This document shows, in pieces, positions 1 to 10,447 of a stretch of 64,000 bases of DNA. The translations under genes were made by a program, and so were the position numbers. The notes below the pieces were generated by a model, which saw nothing but the letters and a program-made list of their open reading frames with translations, did not search any database and was not told where the DNA came from. The stretch is from Aspidapion aeneum (lineage: Eukaryota; Arthropoda; Insecta; Coleoptera; Brentidae), in the NCBI GenBank assembly GCA_963576565.1, contig OY755046.1:73277719-73341718 (forward strand), written 5' to 3'. Each line of letters starts with the position of its first letter. Positions within the stretch are counted from its first letter, which is position 1.

Positions 1-256
1 AACCTCAACATAACCTCAAAATTTTATTTATTTTTATTTTCTTTTTCGCTTTTGTTCTTTCGTGTCTGTGTTTCGTGCACAAATTAGGTTAAATAAGATT
101 GTTTTGTGTAGAAAATGACTTTTGAAAAGGGGCCTTTTTATTGAAATTGATTTTTTTTTCAGTGGGTTATGACTAAGACTAATCAAAAACAAAAGACGAG
201 TATGAACATCCGATTTTGCTTAAGACAGCTAAGACTAATCAAAGGACAAAGACTAA

Positions 257-559
257 TCAAAAACAAAAGACTAAGACGAGTATGAACAATACTTCAATCT
301 TCCGTGATAAGCATGCGCACTGCTTCGTTGTTTTCCTGGTTTGCCTGTCCGTTTTGCTAATTCGTCCACGCTTAAATTCTCCATACCAACGAGAAACTAT
401 CGACTGATTTGATGCTTCATTACCGAAAACAGAAATCAACTCGGTTCGTATTAGGTTATTAGAATTAATGGATTTTGACCAGTCTGTATCGGTAAATATT
501 TTTTGAATCAGTTTAAGATTTTTTTTGTCCAATATAGTATAATTCCTCTCCTGTATCAA
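257..559 (-). pseudogene. Mariner-type transposase N-terminal fragment
   Basis: Reading on the minus strand, residues about 38-80 (roughly 450-315) contain a helix-turn-helix stretch, FGNEASNQSIVSRWYGEFKR, followed by GRISKTD. This matches the N-terminal DNA-binding part of mariner transposases, where EAPS..TV..W..EF.RGR is typical. The catalytic DDE/D part is absent and the frame ends soon after, so it is a broken remnant. No terminal repeats were found around it. The family call rests on this one motif; the clade is not resolved. Confidence 0.55.
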
Positions 560-1537
560 AATTATATCTTAACTCCGTAACTACATATTATACCTATATA
601 CCCGCGTAATTTTTTCTCTAATTTTTATGAAAAAAGTAAAAGTTTGACTATATACTCATAGTGAAAGCGTTCAAACAAACCTACACAAATATACAGTGAA
701 ACGTCCTATAAGGGGACACTCACGGTTTCGCAGATTTTGTCTGCTTATTGAAGGTGTCCGCTTATGAGAGAGAACTGCGAAATTTTAATATACAGGGTGT
801 CCCAGAACTAATGGTACATAGTAAAACTGTAGATTCACAGGATCAAAATATTACGATTTAGCCATACTTATCTTAGTCCAAAAGTTCGTACTAACCGAGA
901 TACAGGGTGTTAAACTTTATTTTTTCAATTCGATTTTCTTTAATAACTTTTTTAATAATTAATATTTTTGCAAAAAATAACCAGCATGTAAGTTCTTTTA
1001 TAATTGGAAAGACGATTCCGTCGAAAATTTGGATGTACAATGTACAGGGTGTTCCGCGGACCCCTAACATTGCATTAAAATCAGTGTATTTTTTTTGTGC
1101 CTCGGTGTATACCAGTTTTTATGTAAAATAATGGTTTTCCCGTCCTTTTTATGTAAAGAAGTTATACTGTTTTAAAGTCGCTCACAGCAACGGTTTTTGA
1201 GATTTTTGCATTTGAAGTTTTTATTGCATTTGAGTGATATGCCTAATTTATGTATGATACTTTCTTCAATTCTTTCTACTAATTAATATTTTTGCAAAAC
1301 CTAACCAGCATATAGGTTTCTCTGAAATTTGCAAGACGATTCCGTTGAAAAATTTGATCTACAATGTACAGGGTGTTTTTTGGACCACTACCATTTCATT
1401 GAAATCATCAGTATATTTTTTTGTGCGTCGGTGTATACTTAAGGAGGCTTTTAAACAGAATATTATTTTAATTATTTAAATTTTATTATTAAAATTATAC
1501 ATATTGCAAACACAAATTTTTAGAGAGAAAAACAAAA

Positions 1538-1765
1538 AAAAATCGACAATAAATGTTCAAACTGGCCACCGTTAACCTGAATACATTTCTTTATTCGCTT
1601 ATTATACAAACGTCTGATTTTAAAATAAAGATTTGCATTTCTGAACGCCTCTCAAGCATTTTGAATTTTTTGAAATAGTTCTTCTCGGGTATTTATCTTG
1701 GTCTTATAGACAAATGATTTCATATAGCCCGATATACAAAAATCCAGGGGGTTTAAGTCTGGGCT
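1538..1765 (-). pseudogene. Tc1/mariner-type (DDE) transposase C-terminal remnant
   Basis: Read on the minus strand, the sequence encodes SPDLNPLDF near 1765 and ends with KCIQVNGGQFEHLLSIFF near 1540, broken by at least one stop between. SPDLNP.D and the terminal NGGQFEHLL are hallmarks of insect Tc1/mariner (DDE_3) transposases, where the last catalytic acidic residue follows SPDLNP. It sits inside the long-TIR element at 793-3606 and is the best clue to what once moved that family. Confidence 0.6.
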
Positions 1766-1940
1766 ACACAGTTGCAATAACGGACAATAACTTGTTTTAA
1801 CATACTTTATGATAATTCAAGAACCACCCTGTATATTTTTTAACTTAATATTTCTTAAGAAAACATCCAATCTTAGAATGCTATAAAAAGTATTGATTAT
1901 AGCTAATATGTATGAAGTAGGTCAGAATTTAATCAAAAAT

Positions 1941-2636
1941 ACTCTGCCAATCTATGAGCACCTAAGCTCACACTGGGTACTATAGTTATAGTGTATCTAC
2001 GTGAAAGCTAATATAACTAAAAACTGAAGTATGTTTTATTGAACTCCAGACTCAATTACCTTTCGTTTGATACCACACAAGCCATGTTTTGACTTATACT
2101 CTAATTTTTCAAATCTACCCCCACCCTTTTTTTTTAAACTAAAATGTATTTTGTTTAACTCCAGACTCAATTACCTTTCGTTTGATATCACACACGCCAT
2201 ATTTACACTTAAACACTAATTTTTGAAATTTACCCCCCCCCCGCTTTTTTTAAATAAACTAAAATGTATTTTGTTTAACTCCAGACTCAATTACCTTTCG
2301 TTTGATATCACACACGCCATATTTCCACTTAAACACTAATTTTTGAAATTTACCTCCCCCTCCCCCCTTTTTTTTAAAATAAACTGAAATGTATTTTGTT
2401 TAACTCCAGACTCAATTACCTTTCGTTTGATATCACACACGCCATATTTTTTCATAAACTCTAATTTTTGAAATCTACCCCCACCCTTTTATTTGGCTTG
2501 TGTTCGGTGGATTTTGTTCATTTTTAAATGGGACCATCTCGACCCAAAACCCAGCCTGGGTACCAAATTTCATTAAAATCGGGCAAGCGGTTTTTGAGTT
2601 ATGCGCGTTGGTCGTTACAGACAGACATACAGACAC

Positions 2637-2691
<55 letters not shown>

Positions 2692-2692
2692 T

Positions 2693-2730
<38 letters not shown>

Positions 2731-2870
2731 GGCGCAACAAAAAAGTTTCAAAATCATCTGAAACGCAAAGATATATAAAAAATTTTGAAATCGGAGCAAC
2801 TTTTTTTTTCTCGAAAAAATTAGGATCACCATAGCTCACACTACTATAGTATAGTATATGTGTGAGCTAA
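1941..2870 (+). mobile_element. Helentron/HINE-like non-autonomous element, copy 1
   Basis: The 5' part begins with ACTCTGCCAATCTATG and a palindrome built on AGCTCACAC(T). A ~120-bp unit (AACTCCAGACTCAATTACC...) follows in 3-4 tandem copies. Then come a CAAATTTCATTAAAATCGG block, a (GACA)n tract at 2629-2729, and a 3' end with a second stem-loop (AGCTCACACTA ... GTGTGAGCT) finishing in CTAA next to T. Four copies occur in the window. A microsatellite core plus 3' stem-loop and a CTAR-like end fits Helentron-associated elements. No Rep/helicase gene is present, so the class is inferred. Confidence 0.5.
2629..2729. repeat. (GACA)n microsatellite inside the Helentron-like copy
   Basis: About 100 bp of nearly pure ACAG repeats with two CATA interruptions. 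It is open in every frame on both strands (QTDR/CLSV), so the reading frames over it have no coding meaning. Confidence 0.95.
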
Positions 2871-3607
2871 TATTTTACGCAAACAATAAAAACTTCTAAT
2901 TTAAATATCTTGAAAACCATTGCCCTAAGCGACATCTAAACGCTATAACTTTTTTACTGCAAAAAAAAACATTAATGTTTTTAATAGAATCTTGTATACA
3001 CCGAGGAACAAAAAATTTAAACGTATTTTAATGTGACGGTACCGACCCAGAGAACACCCTGTATAATATTTTTATTTTTTTTTACCAAAATTAAATTGTT
3101 CATGCCTAAAAATCACCAAACCCAATTTATTGTGCAAAATTATTAATTAATAGAACGAATTGATGAAAGTATCATACATAAATTAGACATATCAGTCACA
3201 TGCAATAAAAACTTTAAATGCAAAAATCTCAAAAACCGTTACTCTGAGCGACTTTAAAACAGTATAACTTTTTTACATAAAAAGGATGGGAAAATCATTA
3301 TTTTACATAAAAACTGGTATACACCGAGGCACAAGAAAAATACACTGATTTTTATGCAATGGTAGGTATGGTTTTCAACGGAATCGTCTTGCCAATTTTA
3401 AAAAATCTTAAGCGCTGGTTAGTTTTTGCAAAAATATTAATTAGTAGAAAAGTTATTAAAGAAAATCGAATTGAAAAAATAAATTTTAACACCCTGTATC
3501 TCTGTTAATACGAACTTTTGGACTAAGGTAAGTATGGCTAAATCGTAATATTTTGACGCAAGGAATCTACAGTTTAACCATGTACCATTAGTTCTGGGAC
3601 ACCCTGT

Positions 3608-3751
3608 ATATTTATTAACAATTTCCGCTGCTTGACTTTTTCCAATATTAAATTTTTCATCGATCTTTCGTGCTGATAGATGTTCCTTCTCCGAAACGTT
3701 AACAACTTCCATTTTTTTACGTAAACTAAGAACTTTTTTACTAGGCGCCAT
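3608..3751 (-). pseudogene. Tigger transposase N-terminus (CENP-B-like HTH), truncated by insertion
   Basis: The start codon at 3751 opens a 48-residue fragment beginning MAPSKKVLSLRKKMEVV and containing ARKIDEKFNIGKSQAAEIV. This is the CENP-B/pogo N-terminal helix-turn-helix, which binds the element's terminal repeats. The frame stops being Tigger-like exactly where the CAGGGTG element begins (3606). That shows the gene was cut by the insertion rather than by point mutation. The DDE catalytic domain is missing from the window. Confidence 0.7.
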
Positions 3752-4122
3752 TTCAAAGAGATCTATTACTACCCAACTGAGCAATAAAAATAAAACACAG
3801 CTTTCCTGCCGAATAAAATATGTTAGTCTCCGCATTAAAACGGAAAGAGGTAATTCCCCGGCTGCAGAGTGCGTTGTTGTTAACATACTACATAATATTT
3901 ATGCCCATGTCGTGCAGGGCTCCGTCCCGTTGTCAGAGGTTCGCGTCCGGTTATTCAGAATTTTTTAAGCAAAAAAAAATTGTCCGCGTCTGGTGATTAG
4001 AGTGTCCGGTTATAGGAGTGAATTTTACATGTAAAGAAATAAGGAAAAGCTTGGTTCCAACAAATTTGTATAAAGGGAGTGTGCGCTTAAAAGAGGAGTC
4101 CGCAAGGAGAGGTTTCACTGTA

Positions 4123-4719
4123 TTTGGATTTGTTTTACAATAAGCACCTACACTGTATAATAATAAACTATTTTTCGTTATAATAAAATATAAGTATATA
4201 CATAATTACAATGGTGGGTATATAAATATTGCCCAAGAATATTTTTGCAAACATAAAATATACGGTCGTATTCACAATATGCCAATCTTCTTAAAAAAGT
4301 GAAACTTAACCAGATTTCACTGTGCAATATAAGGAAGCTTGTTTCTTGATTGTTGATTACATTATAAAATATTTTTTTTTGTTTTATGTACAGTCAGGGA
4401 CTTTTAAAATTGCCGCGATAGAAAATAAAACATTTTCCAATTTGAAATTAGAAAAACCAGTTTAAACCAAATAATAAAAAAAAATCATAAAAAAACATTT
4501 AACTGCTAAATCTAATTGTAACTACTAGTCGGTTGGGTACAAAATTGATAGAGGTATACCTATGATGTACGACATGCTTCAAGTTTTAGTTTTGATGCCC
4601 AAAACATAGGTACTTACGAAATTATATAGTTTTGTATTTTCATGAATATAAAAAAAATTATTCTCAACTAATTAATTCTTATTCAGCCTTATAAAAAGCA
4701 CTATAAATTTACAATTCAT
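4123..4719. other. No gene seen, AT-rich
   Basis: AT-rich sequence between the Tigger element and the 130-bp tandem repeat. I see no exon-like, RNA or clear mobile-element signal. Confidence 0.5.
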
Positions 4720-4984
4720 TGAGTGAAGGTGGGGGAGGAGAGAGGGAGGAGGGAACTAGTAAAATGGTGTCGAAAAAAACCCTAAAGCATGTGCCGAAAG
4801 AATTTTTGAAATCGCTCTATATTTGTGAAAGGTATAGCTACAACTATTACTAATAAGGTGGGAGGGGAGAAGAGAGGGAGGGGGGAAACTAGTAAGATGA
4901 TGTTGGAAAAAAGTCTTCAAGCGTGTGCAGAAAGAACTTTTGAAATCGCTTTATTTTTGTGAAAGTTATAGCTATGACTAATAC
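4720..4984. repeat. ~130-bp tandem repeat (left part)
   Basis: Two units beginning AGGTGGG(G)GAGGAGAGAGGGAG and continuing ACTAGTAA(A/G)ATG..., GAAAGAA(T/C)TTTTGAAATCGCT. Further units follow at 7941-8100 after the hAT insertion at 4985-7932. The G-rich and A-rich blocks alternate, and no coding role is apparent. Confidence 0.75.
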
Positions 4985-5160
4985 AAGTGTTGTAAAATTT
5001 CCAGAAATATATTTTCGGAAATATTTCCTGCAACATTGGAAATATATGGAAATATTGGAAATATATGAAATATTAAAAAAAATAAGAAAAAAGGAAATAT
5101 TTATTTATAAAATCATAACAAAACACCGGAAAATGCAGAAGGTTTATATATGAACACAAA

Positions 5161-5339
5161 TCAGGAGTTACTCTTTGAACAAATATACAGAAATAAGGTC
5201 AAATTTGTACAACAAAAATCTAATTCTTGAAACACTACACTTTTCACTAGTCGAGCAAGAGGCATATCTTCATCGCTGTCATCAGCATCACACTTAATAA
5301 CGTCGTCTTGCCAGTCTACTTCCTCAAAATCTTCAATAG
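5161..5339 (-). pseudogene. Acidic C-terminal coding tail of a hAT-borne gene, cut by insertion
   Basis: Minus-strand reading gives IEDFEEVDWQDDVIKCDADD followed by SDEDMPLARLV, then a Cys/Leu-rich end. The frame starts exactly at the insertion site (TTCAATAG|element), so the methionine and residues upstream of it come from the inserted TIR and do not belong here. The same tail occurs on the plus strand at 57250-57372 in the second hAT copy. That supports a formerly coding 3' exon, perhaps the end of the transposase. The function is not recognised. Confidence 0.45.
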
Positions 5340-5474
5340 ACGAGTCGTTAAATACCGAGATGAATTCCAAGACGTGCGCAAGCGTTGTTCTGTCACTTCT
5401 GCCAACCAATCAACTGAGAGATATTTCAGTATGGTTTTATACAGCAAAACTTTAATAATTTCCAGTTCTTTTTT

Positions 5475-5789
5475 ATGAAAATTCGTCGTTTTTGTGCTGT
5501 GAAAATGCCGGTGACGTGCAAGTTGTGTGACAAATTATTTAGTGCCCAATTTAATTTGAATAAACACTGTCAAAGTAAACATGGCATACAAAAACAAAGG
5601 TATTCCTATGCAGAAAGTGTTTTTATGTTTAGATGCCTAGAATGTAAATGCTCCTTCCCAAAAAACTTGGATCTGTGTGATGATTTGAAATACAAACACA
5701 ATCAAGAAATACTTGAAGAAACATTGGAGTTGAGAGTCAAAACTCCCATGGCAAAACACAATAAACGTGAAATGCATAAGATCATATAG
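5475..5789 (+). CDS. Small C2H2 zinc-finger ORF of the TIR element
   Basis: A 104-residue frame. Residues 15-36 form a good C2H2 finger (C15-X2-C18-X12-H31-X4-H36). Residues 54-75 form a weaker second one (C54-X2-C57 ... H75, second His missing or replaced). An in-frame Met at residue 11 could be the true start. The rest is charged (EETLELRVKTPMAKH). It begins about 135 bp inside the TIR, where a first exon of a transposase gene would be expected. It may be an exon of a longer DNA-binding protein, since no stop-proof continuation was found. The copy at 54047-54349 keeps the first two cysteines and the HC region but loses the finger's end, so the ORF is decaying. Confidence 0.5.
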   Translation: MKIRRFCAVKMPVTCKLCDKLFSAQFNLNKHCQSKHGIQKQRYSYAESVFMFRCLECKCSFPKNLDLCDDLKYKHNQEILEETLELRVKTPMAKHNKREMHKII

Positions 5790-5892
5790 AAGAAATACTG
5801 CATATACCTCAAAAAATATTAATCGCAGCACGTAGATATTGTATATTTTTGAAATCAGAAAGAAAAGACGAATCTTAAAATGCAAAAATATA

Positions 5893-6790
5893 CAGGGTGT
5901 TCCCTTTCAAAAAATCGACTTCATTGTCACACCCTGTACAGGGTGTCCCAAATCCGTTGTTTTTTTGTGGTGTCGGGTATTTCTAGGGGAGATAGAAAAA
6001 AACTGAACCCCCCTTTGCGACGCTCAAATTTCAAGAGAAGCCTAAAGGTGAAAACCACATTTAGATATAGCAAGCCGTTTTTAAGCTACGGAGTGTTTTT
6101 GTCTGCATTTTGGGAGGGGGTCTATAACTTTTTTGTTTATGAAAATTTTGTTTTTGTGTAAATAGCTTTCTTATAGATCTTTTCTTGAAGAATTGACAGA
6201 TGTAAACGGTTTTTATTTATCTCTTTTGGTTTTTAAAATATTGCATAAAGTTGTTATTTTTCTTACAGAATAACTCTTTTTTTATTCGATTTTTCAAAAC
6301 AGCTTAAAATATCCTTTAAAATGATGAATCACACTCAATATTTTATTTTTTTATTGTTTTCTTTATTTTTATTTTTTAATCACCTCTTTATTATTTTTTT
6401 ATTTTTATAATTTTATATTAAAATATTTTAAACCCATTAAGCAAACTAAAATATGTGGTAAAAATAAAAAAAAATACAAAAATATAAAGAAATAAAGGGA
6501 TCCTACCATAAAGAAAAATTAATTTTATGTGATATCTCAAAAACTAAACGTGACAAATGAAATTTAATTTAACAGTTGAATTTCTCTTAAAAAAGTGTCT
6601 TAAGAATTTTTTCACAGAAATAAAAAATATTAATAAATAAACAAGTTATAGACCCCTTCCCAAAATGCAGACTTTTTAAAAACACCCCGTAGTTTAAAAA
6701 CGGCTTGCTATATCAAAGGGGGATCAGTTTTTTTTAGCCCCTCTAGAAATATTCGAAACCTCCCAAAAACATTGAATTTGGGACACTATG
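5893..6790. mobile_element. Mariner-type fold-back (CAGGGTGTCCC) nested in the TIR element
   Basis: A 44-bp stub (5893-5936) with CAGGGTG...CACCCTG ends abuts a second element, 5939-6790, through a shared TA. The larger one starts CAGGGTGTCCCAAATCC and ends GAATTTGGGACACTATG. Arms of about 200 bp pair as inverted repeats (GCAAGCCGTTTTTAAGCTAC on the left against GTAGTTTAAAAACGGCTTGC on the right), with an AT-rich middle. There is no coding capacity. The same pair sits at the same internal site in the other composite copy (53182-54032). Confidence 0.7.
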
Positions 6791-6999
6791 TACATGGTGA
6801 CGGATAGAAAAAAATTATGTTGGCTTTTAAAGTTGACATAATTAACCAAAAAAATCTCAATTTATTTTCAATGATAAAGTTGCTGAGTGCTTCGGTTATA
6901 AAAAACCACCCGGTACCGACATAAAATCATACCTAAAAAATTAGAATTGACCATTATTTTATACCTTGAATTTTTTATTATACGTTAAGCTCTTCGATC

Positions 7000-7027
7000 T
7001 CGCGCCAATCACGGTATTCGCGCCAAT
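7000..7027. promoter_or_regulatory. Two E2F-like sites (TTCGCGCCAA type)
   Basis: TCGCGCCAAT at 7000-7009 and TTCGCGCCAAT at 7018-7028 are 18 bp apart. They match the E2F/DP core TTSGCGC. The sister copy has three such sites with the same 18-bp spacing at 52907-52952. Binding is inference from sequence only. Confidence 0.35.
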
Positions 7028-7214
7028 AATTTAAATGAGACATTTTGACGTTAATTTTGGCGCATGCTCCTTTGATGGAATTCATCTCGGTATTTAACGA
7101 CTCGTTTCAATAGTATCGGAAATAAAAATTGTTCTATAGTAAGTTTAATGCTTATAAGGGCCTATCCTTAAATTACGTAATGCTCAAGGGGGTTTTTGGC
7201 CTTGCGTTACACTC

Positions 7215-7711
7215 CCCACATAGCACAAACCAAAACAACGTTAAAAATGCACACTTTTTTAAGTTTAATAGGTTGCTTTTACACGTTATTTTTAAAACCA
7301 CGTTAAAATCACACCAAAATAACGTGGTTTTGAAAATAACGTTAAAAAGCGATCGATTAAATTAAAAAAAGCAGTGGCGCACCCAGGAATGTGTCTTGGG
7401 GGGGGGCCCCGACAGCTACAAAGCGCACCCTCAAAAAAGTGGCGGCCAAAAAAAAATGCACCAACCAACACCCACCCAACCGAACCGAACCGCGCCGTAG
7501 AATTTTAAACCGCACCGTCTCCAAAAAAAAAAAAAAGGTCGTCATGTCTTTTCGCAACTACGCCACAGCTTGGACTTGGGAGGGGCCCGAAGCCTCCTGA
7601 TGTCAAATTTTAAGGTATTTTTCATGTTTTATCATCAAATATGTGGAAAATATATTAAAAATCTAAGCAAAGTGTGTGTTTTTAACGTTGTTTTGATTTG
7701 CGCTATGTGGG
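7215..7711. mobile_element. CCCA...TGGG TIR element nested in hAT copy 1
   Basis: The ends are inverted copies of CCCACATAGC(A/G)CAAA(C/T)CAAA followed by ACAACGTTAAAA. TC flanks both sides (7213-7214, 7712-7713), a possible 2-bp duplication. Internally AACGT-containing motifs alternate in both directions. A GC-rich MITE fragment (from 7372) sits inside. No coding sequence. Confidence 0.55.
7372..7665 (+). mobile_element. GC-rich MITE fragment, CAGTGGCGCACCCAGG family
   Basis: Starts CAGTGGCGCACCCAGGAATG, then a G-run, GGGGCCCGAAGCCTCCTGATG and an AAATATGTGGAAAATATAT tract. The same family is seen at 24366, 41236 and 41770. The CAGTG start suggests a hAT-type MITE. The right boundary is uncertain. 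Confidence 0.45.
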
Positions 7712-7940
7712 TCAATGTTATTTTAATTTGTTTTTTCTTGAAAATGCGTTAAGAGGGGGGTGGGGGTTAAAAATCCTAAATTTTTGCGTTGCGTAATTTA
7801 AGAAATCTCCCTAAGGTTCATTCAAAATATGAAATACAATATTTTTTTAAATATTTCCAATATTTCCGAGACACCTTCGGAAATTTCAAATATTTCCATT
7901 TACCAACGGAAATATTTCCATTTACATCACTAACTATTAC

Positions 7941-8110
7941 TAATACGGATGGTGGGGAGGAGAGAGGGAGAGGCGGGGGAGAAAACTAGTAAAATGATGT
8001 TGGAAAAAAAAATCTAAAAGCGTATGCAGAAAGAATTTTTGAAATCGCTCAATATTTGATAAAATTATGCGAATATGGTTTTTGAATAGGGTGGGGGGGG
8101 GGAAATGACA
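7941..8110. repeat. ~130-bp tandem repeat (right part)
   Basis: Continuation of the array at 4720-4984 on the other side of the hAT insertion (GGTGGGGAGGAGAGAGGGAG ... GAAATCGCTCAATATTTG). It ends in a long G-run. Confidence 0.65.
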
Positions 8111-8139
8111 GGAGGGGAGATGGGTGGGAGCAGGGAGTA

Positions 8140-8809
8140 CCCAGGTAGCAAGGGGTCATCAAATGACGTCTTATTTTCGTCGAAAAGTGTTCATTTGGAT
8201 AACCAGCAGGTCATCTACCAAAAAATGTTGTCTTTAAGGCGTCAATTATTTACTACACTACCCACACTGCACACTTTGTCCAAGGGACATACACTCATAC
8301 TTACATAGATGGTGCCCCAGTCAGTACTTGACCGGATTTATACGAAATGTGGGGGTACGTATGTAAAATAAATTAAATATTAAATCAAGACAAACTTCGA
8401 GGCTTCTTTCGCTTCAAGGTGGAGATGTGTAAGTCTAGGTTTAGGTCTATTTTGATCTGTCCCTCACAGAACACCGCTGTACCTGTTCCAGTACTTCCAG
8501 GTCTAAGTCACAGAAGAGTCGCCTTCTGTGTCTAAGTTTTCTTCAGCGTTCTCAACTGCAGGGAATATTTCATATATTCAGGCGAGTTTAAAAAAAGTTA
8601 TATATAGGTCTGTGCGTGTGACTGATGTTCTGATTTGGTCCCAAATACGTCATATTGCTGACGTCTTTAAAACATCTAAAAATGACGTCATTTTGGGTGT
8701 GTCTTTTGAACGTCATTTAAAGGTCAATTACACGTCAGGTTAGAGACGTCAATGGTCATTAAAAATGACCTGTTTTTGACGTTTAAAAAACGTGAACTTG
8801 CTACCTGGG
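8140..8809. mobile_element. CCCAGGTAGCAAG TIR element with TA duplication
   Basis: The left end CCCAGGTAGCAAG and right end CTTGCTACCTGGG are perfect inverted repeats flanked by TA (8138-8139, 8810-8811). The interior contains many TGACGT/ACGTCA and TGACC/GGTCA motifs in both directions. There is no coding sequence, so it is non-autonomous. Confidence 0.7.
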
Positions 8810-8812
8810 TAA

Positions 8813-9298
8813 CTACAGCACATTAGAGGACATTTGCAATGGGTAATCAAAGGAATTTCAATAAAATCGCCTGAAATTTAGATTTTAGTATTTGTATGTC
8901 TTAAAGCCTATATCATGTGACAAAATGGCGTCTGAAGACCGCCATGTTGATTCCTGATTAAAAAAATATAGCCTATAGCACCTTCGGGATCAGTAGCAAT
9001 TCAACGATACTTTTTTTGTCAAAATCGGTTCAGCCGTTCAGCCTCTAGCGTGACACAAACATATTTACTTGAAAAACAATCGAAAAACATTACCCTTCCT
9101 TTCGCCGCGTTGCAGTTGGGTAAAAATAGCTTTTTTGTTTCAATATTCGGAGGAAGGGGGGCCTAGCCAATTCTAGATTTTAAAAAGGATATAGGAACAA
9201 GCTTGGGAACCACTGCCCCAACGGTATAAATATAAATAAGTTTCTAGATGGCTAAAAAAGAAGCACCTAGTTTCTTTATATCTACCTACAGTAAAATA
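8813..9298. other. No gene; fragment of a dispersed repeat
   Basis: Contains a TGTCAAAATCGGTTCAGCCGTT...GCGTGACAC block resembling the 3' regions of common arthropod repeats. Otherwise featureless AT-rich DNA. Confidence 0.4.

Positions 9299-10447
<1,149 letters not shown>

Larger units (their letters stand above)
793..3606. mobile_element. Tc1/mariner-type element with very long terminal inverted repeats
   Basis: Both ends are inverted copies of CAGGGTGTCCCAGAACTAAT flanked by TA (791-792, 3607-3608). The inverted similarity extends inward for several hundred bases (about 793-1440 against 2900-3606), with further internal CAGGGTG/CACCCTG motifs such as at 903, 1044 and 1367. A minus-strand transposase C-terminal remnant lies at 1538-1765. 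A Helentron-like element (1941-2870) is nested inside. TA duplication plus a DDE_3-like remnant supports the Tc1/mariner superfamily. The long arms make it a fold-back form. Confidence 0.7.
694..4120 (-). mobile_element. Tigger/pogo-like DNA transposon, split by a later insertion
   Basis: The left end is CAGTGAAACGTCCTATAAGG preceded by TA (692-693). The right end reads ...GGAGAGGTTTCACTG followed by TA (4121-4122). CAGTGAAAC termini with GGACAC/GTCCGC subterminal motifs and a TA target duplication are characteristic of Tigger/pogo elements. A CENP-B-like N-terminal coding fragment lies inside on the minus strand (3608-3751). The element is interrupted at 793-3606 by a mariner-type element, so Tigger sequence proper is 694-790 and 3609-4120. 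Confidence 0.75.
5340..7105 (+). mobile_element. Zinc-finger TIR element, copy 1 (8-bp TSD)
   Basis: The ends are a ~30-bp inverted repeat starting ACGAGTCGTTAAATACCGAG (5340-5369, 7076-7105). The flanking duplication is TTCAATAG (5332-5339 and 7106-7113). Deleting element plus one duplication restores the hAT sequence seen at 57250 (inverted). It contains a C2H2 zinc-finger ORF near the left end, a mariner-type fold-back at 5893-6790 and E2F-like sites near the right end. The second copy, at 52828-54481, has its own perfect 8-bp duplication GATGTTTG. No transposase is visible, and the TIR does not match the hAT YARNG rule, so the superfamily is open. Confidence 0.8.
4985..7932 (-). mobile_element. 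hAT element, copy 1, with two nested insertions
   Basis: The right end reads TTTACATCACTA, the inverse of TAGTGATGTAAA, which fits the hAT YARNG terminus. The left end is AAGTGTTGTAAAATTTCC. Flanking 8-bp duplications are ACTAATAC (4977-4984) and ACTATTAC (7933-7940), one mismatch. Both ends are rich in GGAAATATTTCC-like motifs. It is the inverted relative of 56978-57604. It is interrupted by the zinc-finger TIR element at 5340-7105 and by a CCCA...TGGG element at 7215-7711. It carries only an acidic coding tail, no transposase core. Confidence 0.75.

Noticed and set aside
257..559. A complete mariner gene
   Set aside because: Only the N-terminal HTH is present; no catalytic triad, no matching TIRs found.
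5161..5409. An 82-residue gene starting MVGRSDRTT
   Set aside because: The first part lies in the inserted TIR element; the frame is a fusion of two unrelated elements made by the insertion.
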